NCBI RefSeq assembly: GCF_039545135.1
Contig: NZ_BAABRU010000007.1
Span: 62,001 to 126,000 of the forward strand
Direction: 5' to 3'
DNA length: 64,000 nucleotides
Source of the DNA: Herpetosiphon gulosus
GTDB taxonomy: Bacteria; Chloroflexota; Chloroflexia; Chloroflexales; Herpetosiphonaceae
The translations under genes were made by a program, and so were the position numbers. The notes below the pieces were generated by a model. That model did not search any database and was not told the DNA's origin. It was given only the letters and a program-made list of their open reading frames with translations. Shown here one piece after another: positions 58,605-64,000 of the stretch. The number at the start of each line of letters is the position of its first letter. Position 1 is the first letter of the stretch.

Positions 58605-60695
58605 CTAAATTGCTAAAATGCTGGCGGGGCTGGGCACTAAATCGCGGGTAACCACCCGTTCATTCGCTCGATTGGGGGCCAAAATATCAATTGGTTCTTG
58701 TGGTTCGAGCTGATTGTCGGGGCCAGTTGTAAACCAAGGCGTGATGCGCAAGCGCCAGCCATTCAAGGTTTCATCGAGATTAAGTGTAAGCAAGCTTTGT
58801 AATAATGGCGAGCGATCATGGTTGAGCGCGTTGGTATAGCCCCGATTTAAAATATTTGGCTCTTGGCCGACAAGCCAGCGCCGCAAGCCCCAAACTTGGT
58901 CATCAAGCTCGATTTTGCCATTGAATTTGGTCCGAAGCTGTTGAGCCGTTGGAAACACTTCACGCAACATCACCTGATCGACGATATCTTGTTCGTCGTC
59001 GCGGTAGACAAAGCGCGATTCCAAGGGGGTCATGCCGCTGGGCGTGTGCCAATGTAAATCAACAGGTTTGCTGAGATACGCGCCGCCACCGCCATTGACC
59101 AGATGATGAGCAATATGTTGAGTGCCGCGCAAAGTGATATAGCGGGCTTCATAATGTTGGAAGGCATGGGTATCGCCGCCAATTACCACGTGGGTTTCAT
59201 AGCGCCGCAATAATTCATATAATTGGCGCATGCCAGGATGATCAGCAAAGGCTCCATTGACATACAACGGCTCGCTAAGCACCACGGCAATAATTTTTTG
59301 TTGATTGAAGGCCGCCAGCAAACGCCCTTCCAACCATTCCATCTGAATTGGATCGACGCTACCGATGCAGCCAGTATCCACGGCTAACAACACAAATGGC
59401 ACTGGATCAAAGCTCAATTCGAAAAATGGCAATCGTTGGTGGGTACGCGGTTCATTCAGGTCGCCACCAAGCCGCGTGAGGCCATAGCGTTGGCGCAAAC
59501 TGTGCACCTCGTTCCAACGCAATTGGCCCCATGGATAGCCATAGCGTGCCCAAGGCCCAGTTTTGAGTGCCTTGGCCCATTGTTGCAACTGTGGGTCGCG
59601 GCTTTCGACATGGGCCGCAGCATAGCCAAAATTCAGCATCAAGCCCTTTAAATCATTGTACCAATCGTGATTGCCTGCCAAACCATAGATCAATGGCGGG
59701 GTTGCGCTGGCACTCGCATACGGTCGATACAGCGTGCGTTCATAATCCATCAACTCGCCAGCTGGGTAGACAATATCTGAGCTAAGGATTGTGAAGGTTG
59801 GATACGCTGGATTAGCTGGGCCTTGCTGGGCCAAAGCGCTCTGCTCGGGCACAATTGGCGGAGCAATCTGCGATTCGTCGCCCTCGCCCGGGTCGCCAAT
59901 CACTGCGAAGGTAAAACCACGTTGGGGCTGCGCGACTGGCTCAATTTTGGCAGCTTTGGCGACATCACGCGGCGCTTTGCTACCCACGATATGCTCGATA
60001 TAGGCCATGCGCACTGTATCAGCCAAATCGCTTTCAGCCAATGGTGGAATACCCCAACGTGGCATCAGGGTATATTTCAAATGCGGCAACAACGTGCGCC
60101 AATTCGGCGGATCGATCCATGAGAAGCTGCCACTTTTGAGCAATCGCCGTGCCAAATAAAAGCCCAGATAGTAGATGGTGAGCAGCACACACAAGGTTGC
60201 CAGCAATTCAACCCAATTCTTAATCGCATCGATAAACCGCGTATCACTATCGAGAATTCGCGCTGGAACCAACAATAGTTCTAATATGATGGCAATTCCG
60301 CTGACTGTCAGCAAGACCATACATAAAAATTGGATGACCACCAGCACGCCGCCCGTGTAACTTGAGGGTGAACGATCGCCTGCGCGTAAGCGTCGTCGTA
60401 GCTCACGATAGAGCGTCAGCAAGCCCATAATTGCCAACGAACTGGCAATCACCGTGCGCAGTTGGGGAAACGGCAGTAGCGCGAGGGTCAGCATGGTTGT
60501 AGTGACTGCAAAAATCTTGATGAGCAGTAAGGCCGCCCCAGCCAATTCCATCATTGTAATGTTGCGATGTGCCCAGTGTGAGGTTTCGATCCAAATTAAA
60601 CTGAGCACTAAGATTGTAGTAATGATTAAATAGGTGCGAGCCGAGCTTGGCATGCCCAACGCAACCAAATATTCAGCGATTGTTCCAAGCAGCAT
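58605..60695 (-). CDS. Membrane-anchored calcineurin-like metallophosphoesterase
   Basis: A 696-residue protein (start 60695; GAGGTG 6 bases upstream). The first 230 residues contain about five to six membrane segments. A soluble phosphoesterase follows: VIGDPGEGDES, LSSDIVYPAGELMDY (GD-like, D as SD), LAGNHDWYNDL, and GGDTHAFQHYE. The combination of polytopic anchor and phosphoesterase is uncommon, and substrate unknown (phospholipid or nucleotide at the membrane). Confidence 0.82.
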   Translation of the reverse strand: MLLGTIAEYLVALGMPSSARTYLIITTILVLSLIWIETSHWAHRNITMMELAGAALLLIKIFAVTTTMLTLALLPFPQLRTVIASSLAIMGLLTLYRELRRRLRAGDRSPSSYTGGVLVVIQFLCMVLLTVSGIAIILELLLVPARILDSDTRFIDAIKNWVELLATLCVLLTIYYLGFYLARRLLKSGSFSWIDPPNWRTLLPHLKYTLMPRWGIPPLAESDLADTVRMAYIEHIVGSKAPRDVAKAAKIEPVAQPQRGFTFAVIGDPGEGDESQIAPPIVPEQSALAQQGPANPAYPTFTILSSDIVYPAGELMDYERTLYRPYASASATPPLIYGLAGNHDWYNDLKGLMLNFGYAAAHVESRDPQLQQWAKALKTGPWARYGYPWGQLRWNEVHSLRQRYGLTRLGGDLNEPRTHQRLPFFELSFDPVPFVLLAVDTGCIGSVDPIQMEWLEGRLLAAFNQQKIIAVVLSEPLYVNGAFADHPGMRQLYELLRRYETHVVIGGDTHAFQHYEARYITLRGTQHIAHHLVNGGGGAYLSKPVDLHWHTPSGMTPLESRFVYRDDEQDIVDQVMLREVFPTAQQLRTKFNGKIELDDQVWGLRRWLVGQEPNILNRGYTNALNHDRSPLLQSLLTLNLDETLNGWRLRITPWFTTGPDNQLEPQEPIDILAPNRANERVVTRDLVPSPASILAI

Positions 60696-60799
60696 AACGC
60701 ACCTCAACACACAACAATCCTTGGGGTATTTCGATTGATTCAAGTATCCCTGCTATGGTTGATAATTCCAAGCAGGGATGATTGCAATTGGCTAACAAA

Positions 60800-61087
60800 T
60801 TAGTGGCGTTTTTGTTTGGCGAGCCGTTCGTTGCCCCGTTTAAAATTACCAGTGATTTTGGCCATCACGAGTTGGGCAGCTTCGCCATCAAGCTCGGCGA
60901 TGTTGGCTAGAAAGCGTTGGGCTTTGGCTCCACTTAAAATCACAACTTGCTTGCCATACCAACTAATAAACACTTTGCCGGCTTTGCTGACCGAGTAATC
61001 GAAGGCTTCATCTTCGACGGCGTTGGTTTTATGGGGGACGGTTGCGGTTTCAAGCACTTCCAGTTCGGGATCAGTTTGTTCGCTCAA
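60800..61087 (-). CDS. Small conserved protein of unknown function
   Basis: A 95-residue soluble protein: acidic N-terminus, then YSVSKAGKVFISWYGKQVVI and ILSGAKAQRFLANIAELDGE and a basic tail. I do not recognise a family. It lies 22 bases downstream of the RuvC-fold gene and may work with it (nucleic-acid binding via the basic C-terminus is possible). Confidence 0.6.
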   Translation of the reverse strand: MSEQTDPELEVLETATVPHKTNAVEDEAFDYSVSKAGKVFISWYGKQVVILSGAKAQRFLANIAELDGEAAQLVMAKITGNFKRGNERLAKQKRH

Positions 61088-61109
61088 CGTTGGCGACTCC
61101 TTGGCAAAA

Positions 61110-61574
61110 TTAGCGTCGGCGCACTTCAGGAGGAATTGCCGCTAGCCAGCCAAGTTCAACCGCCGCCCATAATCCCAAGAGAATGGCTTCGGCCGCGTCG
61201 TGGCGCAATGAGGTGGGGCGTGGCGCATCCGACCATTCGATCACGCGGCGGGCTAATTCATCGGCCACAGCTTTGGCTTGCTCTCCGGTGCGTTGCTCAC
61301 GAGCATATAGCAAACTGGCTCGCCAAACCTCAGCACTTGTACGGATCAGCTGTAGGTCGCGGCGGGTAGCTTCGCGCTCCCAAACATCGGCAATCGGGCC
61401 ACCACCCTCAAGCACCAATACGCTTAAATCGCTAATTTCGGCCAATTGGCCACTGCTGCCACGGCGTAAGCGCGGCAACGAACCATAATTATGCGAACGA
61501 TACCAAATCAATTGGCCTGCGCGGTTGTAGCACGCAAAACCAGTGCGAATGCCCAAATCAACCGCTAGTAACAT
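61110..61574 (-). CDS. RuvC-like RNase H fold protein, putative nuclease
   Basis: A 154-residue protein with the layout of RuvC/RNase H-fold resolvases: LLAVDLGIRTGFA (D6), VLVLEGGG (E56) and RHDAAEAILLGLWAA (H125, D126, E129), i.e. Asp, Glu and C-terminal HDAxEA replacing the HDxxDA of RuvC. Weak overall identity, so role uncertain. Start is coupled to the end of the TPR gene (TAATG). The next small gene follows. Confidence 0.65.
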   Translation of the reverse strand: MLLAVDLGIRTGFACYNRAGQLIWYRSHNYGSLPRLRRGSSGQLAEISDLSVLVLEGGGPIADVWEREATRRDLQLIRTSAEVWRASLLYAREQRTGEQAKAVADELARRVIEWSDAPRPTSLRHDAAEAILLGLWAAVELGWLAAIPPEVRRR

Positions 61575-62578
61575 TAGCGTTCTCCAAAACTATCGCCCCG
61601 TTGCGGGTTGCTTAGTTCTTGATTGTAGGCTTCTAGCCCACCAATTGCGCGCTGGAAATGGCCATCGGCCTCTTGCAAACGCAAGGCAGCGCGGTTGGCA
61701 ATTGCCACATTGTAGTTGGTATAATATTCCAAAATATCATCAAAGGCGGCTTGTTCTAGTTGTAGGCCTTGTTTATATTCGTTATGAATTTCGGCCAAAA
61801 TGTCGGGGGCTTTGACGCGCTCCAAATCGGTGTAGGCTTGGCGCACCACATCCCGATAAATTTTGGCGGCCTCAATTTGCTCCGTTGCCACGGTTGAGGT
61901 ATCGCTGGTTGCGCGATAGGTCGTGACTGCTTGGTCGAGGCGTTGGCGAATTTCACCGACTTGGCTCAGATAGCGCAATAATTCAACCTGATTCATTTCC
62001 GAGGCCGCAACTACCGCCTGTGGATCAGCCTGATCATTGATTGCAACATCAAGGCCTGCTGGAATTTCGGGTAAAGGCTGATTCTTGGCAACCGAAAGCA
62101 TCACCGCTGTGAAGCTAATTGCCAAAATCAAAGCAACTAATGAAGCAACACGCACAACTTTACCGCTGCGCTCAGAATCGCGCCATTCTTGCCACCAAGC
62201 TTTTTCGGCGGCTGGGGTGATTTCGGCGGCCCGCTCCTCGGCGGTTGGGATGCTAATTTGTTGCAAACCACTAGGCGATTTGGGCGTGGTAACACTAGCA
62301 GGCTTGGTTTGCTGCTGCTGAACCCAAGCTAAGCCTTTGCGGGCTTGTTGGTTATGCGGGTTGATTTTGAGCGCCGATTGCAAACAAAATTCTACATCAC
62401 GCGGCTCGTCGAGCACCCCACTAAGCCAAAGCCACGCTTGTTCGTGGCGCGGATCAAGTTGAACCGCCTTGGTCAATAAGCCTGCTGCAATTCGGCGTTG
62501 GCCGCCTCGGGCCGCCGCTAAACCACGCTCATACAAGCGCTGAGCCTCAACACTATAAGTTGTAATGCCTTGTTCCAT
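61574..62578 (-). CDS. Membrane-anchored TPR protein
   Basis: A 334-residue protein from the ATG at 62578. N-terminal 90 residues form TPR-like repeats (YERGLAAARGGQRRIAAGLL, LDPRHEQAWLWLSGVLDE), then a linker, a transmembrane helix (VASLVALILAISFTAVML) and a helical extracytoplasmic domain. The coupled RuvC-fold gene follows. Likely a scaffold; partner unknown. Confidence 0.75.
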   Translation of the reverse strand: MEQGITTYSVEAQRLYERGLAAARGGQRRIAAGLLTKAVQLDPRHEQAWLWLSGVLDEPRDVEFCLQSALKINPHNQQARKGLAWVQQQQTKPASVTTPKSPSGLQQISIPTAEERAAEITPAAEKAWWQEWRDSERSGKVVRVASLVALILAISFTAVMLSVAKNQPLPEIPAGLDVAINDQADPQAVVAASEMNQVELLRYLSQVGEIRQRLDQAVTTYRATSDTSTVATEQIEAAKIYRDVVRQAYTDLERVKAPDILAEIHNEYKQGLQLEQAAFDDILEYYTNYNVAIANRAALRLQEADGHFQRAIGGLEAYNQELSNPQRGDSFGER

Positions 62579-62589
62579 AATCCTCTGTA

Positions 62590-62720
62590 GGGATGAAGGA
62601 TGAAGTAGGAGGGATGAAACTTTATCCTTCAACAATTAGATTAATTGCACGTTAGAAATAATGAGGAATCAATCAGGCTCAATTAAGTTTTCATCCTTCA
62701 TCCCTTATCCTTCATCCTTC
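62590..62720. repeat. Family B repeat (GGATGAA) between TPR and GH18 genes
   Basis: Left arm GGGATGAAGGATGAAG and GGAGGGATGAAAC; right arm TTTCATCCTTCATCCC and TTATCCTTCATCC. The arms are complementary, forming a hairpin across the spacer, as in the copy at 2068-2143. Confidence 0.65.
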
Positions 62721-62725
62721 TAAAC

Positions 62726-63982
62726 TCAATGGTCAGGAATATAGCGATTGATTGAGCGTTGGACGATCAAGGGATCTTGTTTCAACGATTCGCGAATATA
62801 GGTCCAATTTTGGGGATCTTCGCTGCCCAAGCGCCAAATTGCAATCCCAGCTAAATCGTTTTCGCGCACCATCTCCATTTTGGCGGTTAGCGAACGATAA
62901 TTGGAGAACCAAACCGTGCGTCCGGCATAGTTAAAGGTTGATTCCTGGATTTGCTGGCCGCCATCTTCCTCGACCAAACGAATTTGGGGCTGGTAGGTGG
63001 CCTTAATTTCTTCAACTTCGGTATAACTTCGCGCAATCCCAAAACCGCCATTGCTAGGCCAATCGTAGGCATAAAACGAAATCCCAATTTGAATTTTGCT
63101 AGGGTCAACTTGGGTTTTGGCATATTCGGCAACCGCTTTAACCCAAAACATCGGAGCGATTGGGCCTGGCTCAGAGCCACGCCAGCTATAATCGTAGGTC
63201 ATAATCCGCAGGCGATCAACCACTTTGCCCAAATCAGCATAATTTTGGTAATCGGGTCGGCCCGTATGGGCATGGACTGCAACGGTTAGCAATTTATCTT
63301 CAGCATGCAACGCTGCACCCAATTCGGTCATAAACGCGGTAAATTCATCTTCATAATCAAGCGCAAGCGATTCATAATCGATGTCGATGCCATCGTAGCC
63401 GTAGGTACGCACCTCATCCATAATAATATTAATATGGTTTGTTCGACTTTCTGGAGTGGCCAAAACAATCGAAGCTGCTTCCAAATCTTCAATATTATGC
63501 ACAGTTGGAATAATCAGCACATTATTTTCTTTGGCAATTTGCACCAATTCGGCATCACGAGAGCCAACATCGGCGATTAACGTGCCATCAGGTCGCACGC
63601 CATACCAAAATGGGCTGACCTCATCGAGAATATCTTTGTTGGCTTCAAAGGTTGCACGAGCAGCCTCAGCATCAAACGATGTCGGCAGCCAAGCAGCGAC
63701 GTAACGGCCAGTTTTAGGGTGCACTCCGCGCACATCATTGGCGCTGGCAGGCAGCTCTGAGCCACCTTGACCATCGGCAACAGTGTTGGGCAGCGGCTGC
63801 AAGGTTGGCGCAACAAAGGTAGGAACGGGCAGGGCGGTTGAGGTTGCTCGGGGTAACAGAGCTTGGGCGGCGGCATCGGCGGCGCGACTGTGCTTGATCC
63901 GTAAATCAATAAACTGCCAGAGAAACACGATCCAGACCAAAATCCCAATTGCGAGAACCCCGCGAAAAAGATGACGAAACAT
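62726..63982 (-). CDS. GH18 family glycoside hydrolase, membrane anchored
   Basis: A 418-residue protein with an N-terminal membrane anchor (residues 8-24). From about 90 a GH18 TIM barrel follows: GRYVAAWLPTSF, SPFWYGVRPDG, IIPTVHNI and the catalytic motif DGIDIDYE (197-204, acid-base E204), then RIMTYDYSW and GISFYAYDW. It resembles the spore-germination SleL/YaaH group of peptidoglycan or chitin hydrolases, though LysM domains are absent. Wall-related function likely. Confidence 0.9.
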   Translation of the reverse strand: MFRHLFRGVLAIGILVWIVFLWQFIDLRIKHSRAADAAAQALLPRATSTALPVPTFVAPTLQPLPNTVADGQGGSELPASANDVRGVHPKTGRYVAAWLPTSFDAEAARATFEANKDILDEVSPFWYGVRPDGTLIADVGSRDAELVQIAKENNVLIIPTVHNIEDLEAASIVLATPESRTNHINIIMDEVRTYGYDGIDIDYESLALDYEDEFTAFMTELGAALHAEDKLLTVAVHAHTGRPDYQNYADLGKVVDRLRIMTYDYSWRGSEPGPIAPMFWVKAVAEYAKTQVDPSKIQIGISFYAYDWPSNGGFGIARSYTEVEEIKATYQPQIRLVEEDGGQQIQESTFNYAGRTVWFSNYRSLTAKMEMVRENDLAGIAIWRLGSEDPQNWTYIRESLKQDPLIVQRSINRYIPDH

Positions 63983-64000
63983 AACAATTCACTCGATCAG
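63983..64000. other. Window end, upstream of GH18 gene
   Basis: Eighteen bases that include the ribosome site region of the GH18 gene; too short for interpretation. Confidence 0.4.

Overview
The window looks like chromosomal sequence from a filamentous member of the Chloroflexota, most like Herpetosiphon. That is an inference from the mid-range base composition, the many NB-ARC, TPR, LCP and FHA proteins, frequent TTG and GTG alternatives, and intergenic hairpin repeats. No 16S gene is present to prove it. About 65 protein genes and one tRNA (Cys) are packed densely on both strands. I see no insertion sequence, prophage, CRISPR array or replication origin.

Left part (1-23,000): a three-gene ABC-2 exporter; a MarR regulator divergent from an oxidoreductase with a clear promoter and palindromic operator; an isoaspartyl peptidase; a sugar-nucleotide-type epimerase; a Crp/Fnr regulator; a Uma2 nuclease-fold protein; a phosphoesterase coupled to a purine-type phosphoribosyltransferase, divergent from pyrE; a TetR/cytochrome P450 divergent pair; an LRR-DUF6745 protein with its small partner; an operon of orphan DNA methyltransferase, SDR and esterase; an operon running from a DUF3467 protein through a TPR protein and a CbiX-type chelatase to endonuclease V; a dipeptide epimerase; and an NB-ARC ATPase whose TPR half is a separate, coupled gene.

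Middle part (23,000-47,900): a secreted CHAP protein, tRNA-Cys, a GNAT enzyme, a 50-residue membrane ORF coupled to a phosphoesterase, a subtilisin fused through a membrane segment to an FHA domain, two paralogous APC permeases (the second with a structured leader), two secreted wall- or polysaccharide-related proteins, mutM, a HAD phosphatase, a four-gene operon with two solute-binding-protein paralogues (one fused to a VWA domain), an SDR, a QueA-like protein and an aminoglycoside-phosphotransferase-fold kinase.

Right part (47,900-64,000): an AT-rich patch (about 48,300-49,800) holds a candidate ADP-ribosyltransferase of the cholera-toxin type with a small downstream partner gene. It is followed by a promoter covered by two 22-bp repeats in front of a small helical protein gene, and by a serine hydrolase broken by a frameshift. 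Then come tsaD, a histidine-rich small protein, an esterase with an LCP cell-wall ligase, a two-component system preceded by two small membrane proteins, a membrane phosphoesterase, and a run containing a RuvC-fold protein, a TPR protein and a GH18 hydrolase.

Several families of intergenic inverted repeats recur. Their arms are themselves short tandem repeats. One family (CTATGTT) sits directly at the stop codons of four unrelated genes. The best candidates for something new are the ADP-ribosyltransferase pair, the LRR-DUF6745 module, the permease leader and the stop-codon-associated repeats.
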